NCBI GenBank assembly: GCA_019916065.1
Contig: CM034238.1
Span: 5,684,363-5,748,362 of the forward strand
Length of the DNA: 64,000 nt
Origin: Vitellaria paradoxa
Taxonomy: Eukaryota > Streptophyta > Magnoliopsida > Ericales > Sapotaceae
Direction: 5' to 3'
The position numbers and the translations under genes were made by a program. How positions within the stretch are numbered: position 1 is the stretch's first letter; every line of letters begins with the position of its first letter. The notes under the pieces were generated by a model. It saw only the letters and a program-made list of their open reading frames with translations, made no database searches and was not told where the DNA came from. This document shows positions 37,394-49,800 of this stretch, in pieces.

Positions 37394-38241
37394 GACATTT
37401 TCCATCATCCGGTCCTTTTGATATGGTATGTCCCTTGTTACATTGGGTTTTCAATTTCAAACCTTGTTCTGGTCCTTGTAAATACTGTTTCCACTATTTT
37501 TAGATTGTGAAAGAGTAGTTCATGAAATGCTTCTTCCATCAATAGGTGGGAGAGTCTCTGTGGCTACGAGCGGTGAATTTGTTGGAGGGAGCCATTAATT
37601 TCTATATCCGAGGACGGGGAGCCCATTTGTTTTGGATTAGCTTATTCTTGCAATTGCACAATCTGAATTCGAGCAGTTTGCCTTGTTCATTTTTCATCCG
37701 AGGAGTGAGTGTGTGTGTGTTTCTTTAATATATTGGGATTCTTCTTACCAATAAATATTTGTTCATAGACATCTTTCTTCTTTCTCTTCTCCTCCTTCTC
37801 CTCTTTGCTGCTGCAGCGCTGCTTATTGTTTCTTACATTTAATATATATATATAATATATATCCTTTAATTAAAAAAAGAGACGTAATTCTATCTTAATT
37901 GTATATTCATGACAATTTTATAATTAGAATGCATTCTAAAAGTGGCAACTTTCTCTATTATTATTTTTCAATTAAAGAGAGTAACGCTATTGTGTCCGAA
38001 CAATTAATTAGTGATGTTATTCTGATAAAATAATTTATTAAATAGAACTGTCCGATGATATGTCAATGGTAATTTAATAATTAGAGTATATTATATTTCA
38101 TTTAAATGTTGTAGTTTATTATTCTTAGTTAATAATTTGATCTATTTTTATGGATTATAGGGTGGTTGTAAGGTTTTCTGGAACCAATTTAGATTGTGAT
38201 GATGCTAGAGAATTTTCTATTAACGGCTTTTGATTTTAGGT

Positions 38242-38390
38242 GTTTTTGGAGTGACAAAAAGTGAGATAAAGTAAAATAAGTTGTGAGCTTGTAATTCGTA
38301 TATTGAAATAAAAAGTAAATAATTTTTAAAAATTTTTAGTATTTTTTTTTACCCTTTTTTTAGAGTTTTTTTGTTATCTCAAATAGAGTT
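38242..38390 (+). mobile_element. Small MITE-like element, copy 2
   Basis: Related along its length to 27156-27291, with GTTTTTGGAGTGACAAAAAG at one end and TTTGTTATCTCAAATAGAG at the other. It may extend to about 38427 (CATCCAAACAAATCC, near-complement of the start). It lies between the two chaperone copies. Confidence 0.6.
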
Positions 38391-38590
38391 TTATATATTT
38401 AACAATAATTGCATCCAAACAAATCCTTGAATCCCACGTGCGTGCACGTGAGTGGAGTGCGTTGTTTTAATAGCAAACCATGGTGAACCGAGGATATTAC
38501 TCTAGTGTGGTGCGTTTAATTCGCAACAAAACATGAGTGTTAGCGCGAAAAATAGGAACGGAGACTAAAAAAATAATAATAATTACAGAT

Positions 38591-38620
38591 AGAATATATA
38601 TATATATATATATATATATC
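38591..38620. repeat. (TA)n microsatellite upstream of chaperone copy 2
   Basis: A TA run about 125-150 bp before the ATG at 38743; it may double as the TATA region. Confidence 0.8.
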
Positions 38621-38742
38621 ATGTACGTATAGAAAGAGATAAAGAGAGAATGAGATAAGAGAGCGGGAGAACGAGAGGATTGGTTTTGTAAATTGAATTT
38701 TGGATCCATTGTTAATCGGAGCTCTCTCTCTCCCTCCCGCGA

Positions 38743-39129
38743 ATGGAGTCAACTCTATCTGCAACAACAATCAATCTCTTAGCGGCCACGTCCAAAACCC
38801 TAAATCCCACTTCCAAACCCTCCATTTCCTCTGCAAATCGTCCGACTCAACACCTCCGGAGTCAACTCGTTTATCTTCAGCTTCGAAGACCCAAGGCGTT
38901 GGTGTCGGTCTCTCACTCGTCAAATCCACTCAGGAGTTTCTGTTCTGTGGCGCTGTCTGCGGTTGGGTCTCGCTTGGAGCGTGTTGCGAGCTCTGTTGCT
39001 TCGTTCGCGTCCGCTGCTGGCGGCGGCGATGGTGCGGCGGACGGTGGGGAAGCCAAGTCGAACTCGATTGTTGGAGGATCCGACGAGGTTTCGGCTCTGT
39101 CGTCTGATGCGATAATTCTTGACGTCAGA
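38743..39129 (+). CDS. Copper chaperone copy 2, exon 1
   Basis: 129 codons ending LSSDAIILDVR before GTAAGC. The leader sequence before the ATG also matches copy 1. Confidence 0.85.
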
Positions 39130-42100
39130 GTAAGCATTGTCATTCCCACTGTTAGTATTTCTGTCTGGGGTTGTTTGTTTCTCCGACGATTTGTTATACT
39201 CCTGAGGCTAAAATGCCCTATGCTTTTCTTTTCTTCTTTATTTCTTTTTCTTTGCCCTGACTTGTTTGCTGTTATATGTATACATTACTTCATTATCTTT
39301 CTGAAATGTTACGTTTGATGTCTTTGTTTCTCTTAATGAATTCCTCAATGTCTACTCTCTTAGGGCATGATGTGCGATGGGTGTGCAGGGAGTGTGAAGA
39401 GGATCTTGGAAAGCCAAGTGAGTAGAATATGTGATATAGTGTGTAAACCCATCCATGTAACATGTTCTATTTTTCCTAGTTTCAAGGGTGGCCCTATGTC
39501 CGTGTCCTATTTTTAAAACCTAAAAATTAGAAATGTATGTGTCCCAATTTTGATAGAACAAAATAAACATATTGGTTAAGACTTAAGAAGATGGAAATAC
39601 TGACAAAAAAAGGAAATCAGTTTAGAAACCATTTGAAACCGTAGTAACAAATTCGAGATTTGGAAATTGTTTGGCATAGTTAAAATTCATAATTCAGGAA
39701 TTAGTTGGCTTAGTTTGGAAAAATGAAAAATTTACAGTCTAGTTGCCAAATTCATTAAAAAAATTTATGAATAATTCTTATATTAATTAGTAAATAATTA
39801 TTCATACAAAAAAAATTATTGAGATTAATGTATCGGAATCTTAAAATAGTTAAATTGAAGCTAGTTGATGTATGAAATTGGAAACACAAAAAAATCTAAG
39901 ACTTTCATTAAGTTTGATACCACCAGAAGCTATGTCATTTTTGTATTCTTTATACTTCACTTTTTTCTTGACGTATACGGCTATTCACACATACAAAAAG
40001 CACAAGAAGCCTAAAATGTGCCCCAAATTATATTACGAATTTTCAAAGAGATTTTCTTAATTACAAGGGAGAAACTAAAATATATTGCATCATCTTAAAA
40101 ATACATGCTTCATTTTACAATTTTTGAAAGCTGTTCGAAACTTCAACCTAAGTTCAGGAATTATTCGTAAAATTCAAAAATAATTCGTGATTCTTTTAAA
40201 TATGTGGGATATAATTGGGATTCATTTATTTAGAAAAAATATTGGGATAACTTTGAGAGATTTTAAGAAGCTTGGAGATTTTTAACCCCAAGGGGTTAGA
40301 TGGGATGGTCTTGGACTGGGACTTAGGGGCTTACCACCCCAAGGTCTCAAATTCAAGTCTCCTCTCTAGCAAAACTTGGGGCCAGCCTCCCGGGCGCAAA
40401 GCGTAGTAAAGGTTGGTAGGACGGGTCTCCTTGGCTGGACGAACCGTATCCAGTTCTTGGGTGAGGGTCCGACTCCCTGCCGCTACGCGAGTTCGCGATT
40501 TACCGCTATACATGTTGAGGGGCCGGTATGTGTGGCACAAACCAAAAAAAAAAAAAGAAGCTTGGAGATTTTTGTTGTTATGTTTGAAAAATTAAACCCA
40601 TAATTGGGATTTTATTACCGGCAACTTAGTTTTCATCATTTCATAGTGACAAGCTTTGTTTAAGCTTGCGGGTTTTTAGGATATTGAACCAAATCAAAAT
40701 AATAATTCCATCCCCCCCCGGGGGGTTTAAATTAGAGTAGGTGGTGACTGATTTATTCCGTTTAATTTATTTGTCTTCTATAACATAATAATAATAATAA
40801 TAATAAAAAAAGTTTGACAAGTTTTCTATCGACAAATATATTAATTTAATGGAGAACAAGGAATTGTGATGCTTCAATTACACTGCTTAATGCCATAAGA
40901 TATGGATGCGCGTTTGCTTTTTTAGAATTATGTCATTGTTTTCGCTCTTGGATAAGATCTGCAGTACACTTTTGTAATTTTTTTCTTTTTTTTTTTTGGG
41001 ATAGCCACAAGTGTTGTCTGCTAGTGTCAATCTTGCGACAGAGACCGCAGTTTTATGGCCTGTGTCTGAGGTCAAGGCTATCCCAAATTGGCAAAAGGAC
41101 TTGGGTGAGACCCTTTCAAAGCATTTGACCAATTGTGGATTCAAATCTAATTTTCGAGGTTAGCATTTTCCAATTGTTAATTCTGAATGTTCGAGCTAAT
41201 AACCATAGTTTTTGCATATCATCTTTTTGTCATATTTAGAAAGAAAAATATGTGCTTGACTTGAATGTGTGGTTTTGCAACATTGAGTAGAAAAAATTGG
41301 AATTGCCTCTAAATGCCTCTATTTTTGCATGAATATGTTAAGGATGACACAATAATGGTCTTTTAAAATAAATAAATTAAAGACGAATAGTTGACTGATG
41401 CAACTATTTAAATTTTGTGATTTTGAGGGTGCATCATGTAGAGTATAAGAACCAAGATGGGGTCTTATTGGAGAATTGTTTATTGCTAGGATTTGAAATG
41501 CCTCCAGACTGGAATGCCCCTGCTGGGGTTGTCCAATGGGAGAGGCGTCGTCTGGTGCTGGGGGCAATCCCAGGCTGCAGGTAGATCAGGGAATTATCCC
41601 GAGTAGGAGTGGCAATGGTCACCTACAAGTAGAAGATGTAAAAATTGATAGCTATGGATCTTGAAACTAATGGTTGTTGGTGAAATCTTGGGTTTGGTGA
41701 AGCTTTCTTATTTTCTTTTATCAATGCCCCTTAACCTTCCGTAACTACCCACAACTTGATGAAATGTGCAAGTACTTTTTTAAAATTACCACTTATTTAA
41801 GTAATTTTACTTTTATATTCCATTCCTTCAATATCTCCGCCTCCCCGCCTACTATTAAAAAGGTTGTATGATTACTAAAAGCAATAATCATTGTGCATGC
41901 AACAGCCCTATCTTTGTTTAGATTAGAATGAAGATTTTTAAAATATAGTTGAAATTCAAAGATCTACGAAAGCAAATCAGAGTCTAAAAATGGATGGAAT
42001 TTATTTATTTATGAATAAAACTGGATGGAAATATAAAATAAAGAAATGATGCTATTTGAATTCTAACCAACCTCAACCTTCTTAAAGTGCAGGAGTCCCC

Positions 42101-42297
42101 TATGTTAAGTTGGGGAAAAAAAAAATTTTGAAAATAAACCAGACCAAACTATTTACCTAGTATCTGAAAGAGAACCATGTATCCATCTGTAGTCAGCTAA
42201 TATATCCAGACTTTCAAGCGACTCACAGGTGAAGCTTGGTGGGTAACTGACAGGTCAGGTAGCTACTGAAGGTGATCGAGGTGATCCTCCATCATAG
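38743..42297 (+). CDS. PCH1/PAA1-N-like plastid copper chaperone, copy 2
   Basis: Exons 38743-39129, 39364-39417 and 41005-41158, possibly 42254-42297. Same structure as copy 1: transit-like N-terminus, shorter Gly-rich linker, and an HMA domain whose site is GMMCDGC, keeping both Cys. Exon 2 and exon 3 lengths (54 and 154 bp) equal those of copy 1. Reading past the exon 3 donor gives Arg-Gly-stop (stop at 41161-41163), a compact product of about 199 residues; splicing to 42254 gives about 212 residues. Sequence after exon 3 also matches copy 1 (for example 42236-42360 against 37360-37450), so the whole unit was duplicated in tandem. It is convergent with the KUP gene. Confidence 0.75.
39364..39417 (+). 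CDS. Copper chaperone copy 2, exon 2 (metal site)
   Basis: 18 codons, GMMCDGCAGSVKRILESQ, between CTCTTAG and GTGAGT. The Thr before the first Cys is replaced by Met. Confidence 0.95.
40284..40554 (+). mobile_element. tRNA-derived SINE with 17-bp target duplication
   Basis: About 270 bp ending ...GGCACAAACC and poly-A, between two copies of GAAGCTTGGAGATTTTT (40267-40283, 40557-40573). Near its 5' end GGGTTAGATGGGATGGT resembles a pol III A box, and TCAAATTCAAGTCTCC a B box. It is more GC-rich than its surroundings. It sits in the second intron of chaperone copy 2. Confidence 0.85.
41005..41158 (+). CDS. Copper chaperone copy 2, exon 3
   Basis: PQVLSASVNLATETAVLWPV, then HLTNCGFKSNFR; donor GTTAGC. 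If not spliced the next codons are Gly and TAG. Confidence 0.9.
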
Positions 42298-43297
42298 AAA
42301 TCCAAATGGCTTCTTGCAGGTGCTATCAGTCCTTTATGGTATGCTCCTGTTACATTGGGTTTTCCATTTCACAGCCTCATAAATACTGCCCCAACTATTT
42401 TAGATGTGGAACTGCTGGTGCAATTGCAAACGGAGTTAATTACCAAAAAAAAAAGAATTGTAAACGGAGTGCTTCTTTTCATCAATAGGTACCCTTTGGT
42501 TCTTTGGTAGCGGTGGATTTGTGGGATGAAGGCATTTCCATATCAGCAGGGCTCATTTGTTTTGGATTATACAAGCAATTTATAACTTATCCATGGATCA
42601 AAGGGTTGGTACAGACAAGATCGATCATTTCTTTATGAGTCCCAACATCCCCCTCCCCCCCCCCCCCACCTCTTTTTCCTCCACACCAATAGGTATAGGC
42701 TATTAATATATTGTTGCACTTGAAGGAAAGAAATATATATATATCTTGTCACTGGTAATTTGACGATTCCTTCAGAGTTTTAACATGCCAAATCTGTGTA
42801 ATGATAGTTCAGTAACAATTATACATTTGTGCATCTCAACCATGCTCTATTTTGTTTTTATCAGGTGTTCGCCCCGTTTTTATGTTCTCCCAATCAAGTA
42901 GGACCATTGGGTTTTTCCTCCCCCCCTCTCCTTCCAGAGTTCTGTCCTTGGCATTATTTAGCAGAAGCCTTGCCTGCTTGTTTTGAATGATCTGCAATTG
43001 CATATCCATCTGAATTTTGATGCAAGCAGGATACGAACACGGTAAATACAAACTTTACTTTGCAACCCTCAATAAACTGTAAGAACAATCATTACAAGAA
43101 TAGCAACCAATTTTAATAAAAACTATAGAACTTCACAACCAATAATAAGTCAAGAAGCTTCAAAATTGGCAGGCGTATTAACTGCGGGCGCAAGCAAGAA
43201 CCTTCCAACCATTTGTCAACCGAACTGCTTCAACTGCATTTATGTCGCTTCACGTCGGCACCAAATTTAAATTTCACTCAATTCAGGTTTGAAGTCT
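41164..43297. other. 3' ends of chaperone copy 2 and of KUP, no further gene
   Basis: Third intron, last exon and 3' UTR of copy 2 (up to about 42700), then the KUP 3' UTR read on the minus strand. A C-run lies at about 42650-42667. No other coding sequence seen. Confidence 0.6.
42420..42470 (+). mobile_element. Micro-retroposon 4 (TAATTACC-An) with 15-bp TSD
   Basis: Insert TAATTACC plus poly-A (42437-42455) between AATTGCAAACGGAGT (42422-42436) and AATTGTAAACGGAGT (42456-42470), one mismatch. It lies just upstream of a possible 3' UTR exon of copy 2. Confidence 0.75.
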
Positions 43298-43832
43298 TCA
43301 AACCATGTAAGTCATTCCCACCTGTATCAGATGTGAGTGGGGAACACTCAAATTTGCAACCTCCCTCCTGCAGTTCCTTCTCAAGAAAGCATAAAAGTAA
43401 TTTATGACTAGCTTCTTAATGAACCATGAATCCTTCCTTGCCCTAATATCTCCATGACCGAGAAGATAAACCACCCCCGATTCCTTGGCCTTTCGTATGA
43501 AAGACAGCTCTTTCTCGAGAGACTGATCTGCATCAGACATTGCTGGGTCTGTGGGAGGCTCCGGCCTCAACTCCCCTGACATGCTTGCTTCTAAGATGGA
43601 TTCGTTTGTGTCCTTGAACTCAGCCAGGAGAGGGACACCAAGTGAGTACACGCTGCCATTAGGAGCTATGAGAATTCTAGAAGCATCGTTTTCATTTTCA
43701 GAGTCGGATTCATCTCCCTCACTCTCCAGGGACCGTTCTTGGGCTTCCTTGCGAATGAATTTTTCAAGGCTCTCAATCAACAGCTGCTCAAAGGTCTGGT
43801 GATTCTCTTTTCGAACATCTTTGTAGCCATAC
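43298..43832 (-). CDS. KUP exon 10
   Basis: Cytosolic C-terminus, YGYKDVRKENHQTFEQLL to VGMTYMV and TGA at 43300-43298. Acidic, Ser-rich middle (ESEGDESDSENE). Confidence 0.95.
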
Positions 43833-46800
43833 CTGTTAGAAGGAATAACTGGGTTGAATTAAAAGCCTTAAACAGTGATTGGGTTGAACTGAAATCCAGG
43901 CATCCAGGTTTTTTTTTTTTTTTTTATTTTGTCCTTTTTTTTGGTGTTTGGGGGGGGGACCATATACAAGTACTATCAATCAATAATATATGTACCCAGT
44001 TTTAATTTTTTTTTTTTTTTGGGGGGAACCATATGCAAGTACAATCAATCAATAATATATGTACCTAGTTTCAATTTTTTTTGGGGGGGACCATATGCAA
44101 GTACAATCAATCAATAATATATGTATCCAATTTCAATTTGTTTTTGGGGGGGATCATATGCAAGTACAATCAATCAATAATATATGTACCCAATTTTATT
44201 TTGGGGGGGGGGGGGGACCATTTGCAAGTACAATCAACCAATAATATATGTACTCAGTTTAAAAAAAAAAAAATCACACACTAACGTTAACATATATGAA
44301 ATTCTCTACTGGCATGAAAATCATCAGAGAGACCAAATAAAAAAAAAAAGGTTGATACATGCATAAACAAGCATACATGCTTGCACACAGAGACTATTTT
44401 ATAAATGACAAATCAAATTGGATTCGAGAGCACGTGGATGAGTAGTTCATCAGTTAGATTTCACAGCAACTAGAGGATAAGCTAGTGCGTCATGGATTTA
44501 GTAGTGCACTCAAGGTAGGATTGGGACAAAGGATGTAATTGGAGTCCAGAAAATATAAGATAACTTTTTAGACTCGGCAAAACTGATAAAACTCACCGGG
44601 CAATACAACGAAAAATGTGGTAACTTTTGGGGCAAACACGCCGGAAAAGGAACCTTTCACCCTGAGGCACTACAGGAACGGGAACATACTTTACGCACAC
44701 AAAAATAATCATGGAATGCACAGCCGGGAGAGTGGTCAGGAAATGTCCAAATAATGCTGGTACGCCCTTCACCAGCTCATTGTAAAGCAAGCCAATACCG
44801 GGAGCTCTAATTGTTCCAAGATTACAACCAAGTTTCCGCATCAAATCCATTGACAACTTTTGTCTGACTTCAGTTTCATACTTAAGCTTGCTGCCATAAT
44901 TCCAGACATACATTATATGAAACATCACTATGGCAAAAACCAATATGATCCAACTCCCATCTCCCACACTCCATAAAACTGATGAGAAGAATGTCAATTC
45001 CACCCCCAAGAAAATAACAAGAAAACTCAAGACAATAATGATGTTTATCTGCCATATAAGAAGCATAACAAGGGTTACTAAGATAGTAGTCATCATCATG
45101 ACTCCAAGCTCAGCAATGCCTGCAAAATAAACCCATATCAAACAATAAAAAAGCCTGCATAAATGTTTGTAGGAAGAGACGAGACAAATCTTAATACAAA
45201 TAGAAACTTAAAATCAGACCCCAACTTATATCGTCAATCTGTCACATAAAGCGTCTTCATGAATACTAGTTTAAAAGGAAAAATAAACATCGACCTTTCA
45301 AAAAAACAGAAGAAAGAAAAACCTTGTCCCCTCTGTTAGCAAGTCACTGTAAGTGCATATATTAATCTGTTGCTTAAGAAGGACACATTGCTCTTGCAGT
45401 AGCTTAATTACTTTTTTCCAAAAACTAATACCGAATGGTAACCTGGCTTTTTTAATTAAAAAATAGAAAACACATCAAATATATTTACTTTATAATAAGC
45501 AATCTAAGTTTCTAATCAGGAATATTATTCATCATTTTTGCAACCCTACATCCATTAACTTCACCACTGGCGAGTCCTTGTTCATTAAATGCAAAAAAAT
45601 AAATAAATAAAATTCAGGCCATATTAATATCAAATGAAACTCTTACCAAAAAACCCTTGCAAGTCAGCAGGCTCAATTTTGGCCATGCCCAAATAATTTC
45701 TCTAGACCCCACAGAAATTCCAATTGTCATCAAATAAGAGTTTAATTACCATAAAATAATTCATCGGGATAGGGAAAAAATTTGTGAGAACAGAAAAATG
45801 GCCAGAAGGCCTCAGTAAGGTATATATAATTAATAAATTCTTATTGGTTTATATATATACTATATATGAAATCCAAAGAAAATAAGAACAAGTACTACCA
45901 TATGCGTTTCCCATCTCATCAATGTTTGAAATAGAGCAGATGACCACTAGGGCAAATACCAGCAAAAACCAGTTTATGACAGGTATATAAATCTGGCCCA
46001 TGAATTTCCGAGATGTATGAACGATTTTTAGGCGAGGAAAACAACCGAGAGCTGCTGATTGTTTAATACAAGAAAATGTTGCCGTTGTCATTGCCCGACT
46101 AGCAATTAGTGCAGCAACATTAGCAATGAATAAGACTGGCCAGAAAGCACCACCTGCAGGCAGAATGTATAATTTCTTAGTTATTAATACCTCACTACTT
46201 TATGATATAGGCATGCAAATTCAATGCCATAACAATGCAGTTGAAAGTATGGTGAAAGAAATTCAGAGACTTGATCAGCCTCCTTCTCTTTCATTCTATT
46301 TATAATAAACAAATTACATCAAAAAAGGAAATTACAATATGAGATTTCCTAAATATATTCAATCAAGTATTCTAATTACACTCAATCAAATATTCTAAAA
46401 TTCTGGAATATTCAGACACTCCCCCTCAAACTAGAGCATAGAGATCAAATATGCCCAGCTTGGAACAGAATTGCTGAAATAGAGATCGAGACAAAGGTTT
46501 AGTGAATATATCACTCAACTAAGAATCTGAGCGTACAAACAGAGTGGTAAGATCCTTCTTAAGTTGGAGGTCATGGATAAAATGACAATCCACTTCTATG
46601 TGTTTTGTTCGTTCATGAAAAACTGGATTGTTGGCAATAAAGATGGCCGCTTGATTATCACAATACATTGACATTGTAGCTGAAACTTTAATACCAAAAT
46701 CCTGGAGTAATAAACGAACCCAAAGCATTTCTGCAGCAGTATGAGCCATGGCACAATATTCAGCTTCAACACTAGACCGAACAACTACTGTCTGCTTCTT

Positions 46801-49800
46801 ACTACGCCAAGTCACAAGATTACCACCAATAAAGGTACAATATCCAAAAGTAGATCTCCTATCAGACCTACTACCAGCCCAGTCTGCATCACTGTATCCT
46901 GTTACATCCAATGTGGCAGAAGGTCGATAAAATAATCCCTAGCCTGGAGATCTCTTCAAGTACTTCAAAATTCGACATACAGCATCAAAGTGTGGCTGAC
47001 GAGGAACATGCATAAACTGGCTAACACCACCAACAGTATATGTAATATCTGGTCGTGTCACAATGAGATAAATCAACTTTCCCACAAGATGACAATATCT
47101 GCCAACATCGGGAAAAGAATTACCACTCTCAGAATAAAGATGAACTGTAGTATTCATGGGAGTATCAACTAGTCGTGCACCCAAGAGTCCAGTCTCGATA
47201 AGCAAGTCTAGTACATATTTCCTTTGAGATAGAGATATGCCCTGTGAGGACCGAGCAACCTCAATCAAGATCCTTTGTGTGAAATTGCCTTGCTAGATGT
47301 TGCTTCAGTTCATAAATTCCTTTCTCATCATCTACAGAGATAATAATATCATCAACATAGACAATCAGAATAATAGTACCAGTACATCCATGATGTATGA
47401 ACACTGAGTGATCAGATGTAGATCAGCTGAAGCCATAATCCAAATGAACCTTACTAAATCGATCAAACCATGCTCGTGGAGATTGCTTGAGACCATACAA
47501 AGCTCGATTTAATTGGCAAACGAGGTGTTCACTACCTAAAACAATATACCCAAGGGGCTGGTCCATATATACCTCTTCCTGAAGTTCTCTATGTAGAAAG
47601 GCGTTCTTAATGTCCAGTTGAAACAGAGGCCAAGATCGACTTACTATCACTGCTAAAAGGATACGTACTAAGTTAAGACGAGCAACTGGAGAGAAAGTCT
47701 CCAAATAGTCAATGCCATAAGTCTGTGTATATCCCTTAGCTACCAATCGAGCTTTGAGCCGCTCAATAGATCCATCTAGTGAATACTTGATAGTATATAC
47801 CCATCGACACCCCACTGTCTTCTTTCCTGGTGGAAGAGGTGTAAGTTCCCACATATGATTATGATGCAATGCATGCATCTCCTCATCCATCACTAATTTC
47901 CAGCCCAGTGATAATAAGGCCTACTCATAAGAGATAGGAATAAAAACAAAGGACAAGGCACAAACAAAGGATTGTAGACAAGGTAACGTACGATGATAAG
48001 AAACAAAGTTAGCAATAGGATGTTTAGTGCAAGTACGTTTACCTCGTCGTAGTGCAATGGGAAGATCATCGATGGAAGGTATAGGTTCAGGCTCAGGAGA
48101 TGCAGTGTTATGATCTTCAGAGATTGTGGGATCATTTGTGGCAGGTAACTCAGGTGACTCAGGATCCACAGGTGTAGAGTTGACCGGTGCTGAGTGAGCA
48201 GTAGGACGAGATCGTCGATGATATACCTGCAAAGGAGGAGATCCCTGTAATAATGGAAGCAGACTAGGCTAGGAGCAGGCATAACAGGATCAGGGAGAAC
48301 AAGATCATCCAAAGGAGTAGTAGTCGACTCCCCCTCTCGGGAGAAAGGGGAAACCTCCCCCTCACGAGGAATATAAGAAGTAGACTCAAAAAGGTAACAT
48401 CAGCACTCACAAATATTCGTCTGGAAGGAGGGTGATAACAACGATAACCCTTTTGAGTGCGAGAATAGCCAAGAAAAATGTATCGTCTGGCACAAGGTGA
48501 GAGTTTATCTAAACCGAAATCGAGATTATGAACAAACGCAACACAACCAAAGGTATGAGGAGTAAGGAAAAATGGGGAAATGGAGGGATATAGAAGAGAA
48601 AAAGGGAATCGATTACCTAGAGAAACCGACGGGACTCGATTAGTAAGATAACAAGCAGTCAAAACCGCTGCACCCCAATATGGTTTGGTAACATTCATAT
48701 GGAAACACAAGGTACGAACCACATCTAACAAATGACGATGTTTGCGTTCAGCAACACCGTTTTGTTGGGAAGTATGAACACAAGTGGTCTGATGAATGAT
48801 GCCCCGTTCAACAGAAGGTATTCATGATAGATTTAGTGTATTCCAAGGCATTATCAGAACGAAGAATTTTGATACGTTTGTCAAATTGGGTAAGAATTTC
48901 ATTGTAAAAACGTAAAACAATAGCAGGTAACTCATAATGATTTTTCATTAGAAATAACCAAGTCATTCGAGAGTAATCATCCACAAAAATAACAAAATAC
49001 CAATATCCATTAAATGTTGAAACCCGTGAAGGACCCCAAATGTCCATGTGGGCTACATCAAAAGGTTTAGACTCACGATTATTATGACTAGGAAATAAAC
49101 TACGGTGATACTTGTCTAGCTGACAAACTTCACACTCAAGATTTGAGACTCTAAACTGGGAACTGCCAACTTAAGTCGAGCCAAGGATGGATGTCCCAAG
49201 TGACAATGCCATTGAAAAAGAGAGACAGTTGTACTGAAAACAGAATGAGAAATAGAAAGGCTAGTAGGATCAAGGTAATAAAGTCCATTCTGCTCACATC
49301 CCGAACCAATCGTCCTCTGCGTTCTGGGATCCTGAAAGACAAAAGAAGAAGGGGAAAAGATTATAGACCAATTTAATGATTTGGTGAGTTGACTAACGGA
49401 CAATAAGGTAAAAGGAAATTTAGGGACATATAAACTAGAGGGTAGGGTAAGGGAGGTGGATGGCTGAAGTAGTTCTTTACCAGCAACAATCCGGTAGGAC
49501 CCATCAGCTAAGGTAATACGGTGTGTAGTTTGAGTCAAGTCAGAAAATAAAGATGGGTTACCTGAGACATGGATACTTGCTCCAAAGTCAATAACCCACG
49601 TGAATGAGCAAGTGTGGCGGTGGAACTAGAAGAGCGAGAAATATAGAGAGCTTGCACAATAGCATCTAATTCAGCAGCAGAGAAGGGCCCTGTAAATCAG
49701 AATGGGATACTGATGGTTCACCAGAGCTAGCAACACTTGGACCAGAATCTACCCCCGTAGATTCCACAGCAACATGATGGGTTTGCTTAGGACGACCATA

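Noticed and set aside
40331..40603. Small ORFs in the GC-rich block of chaperone copy 2 intron 2
   Set aside because: They lie within the SINE, which is non-coding.
43929..44366. Several short frames across the KUP intron 9 repeats
   Set aside because: Repeated units of the minisatellite, not genes.
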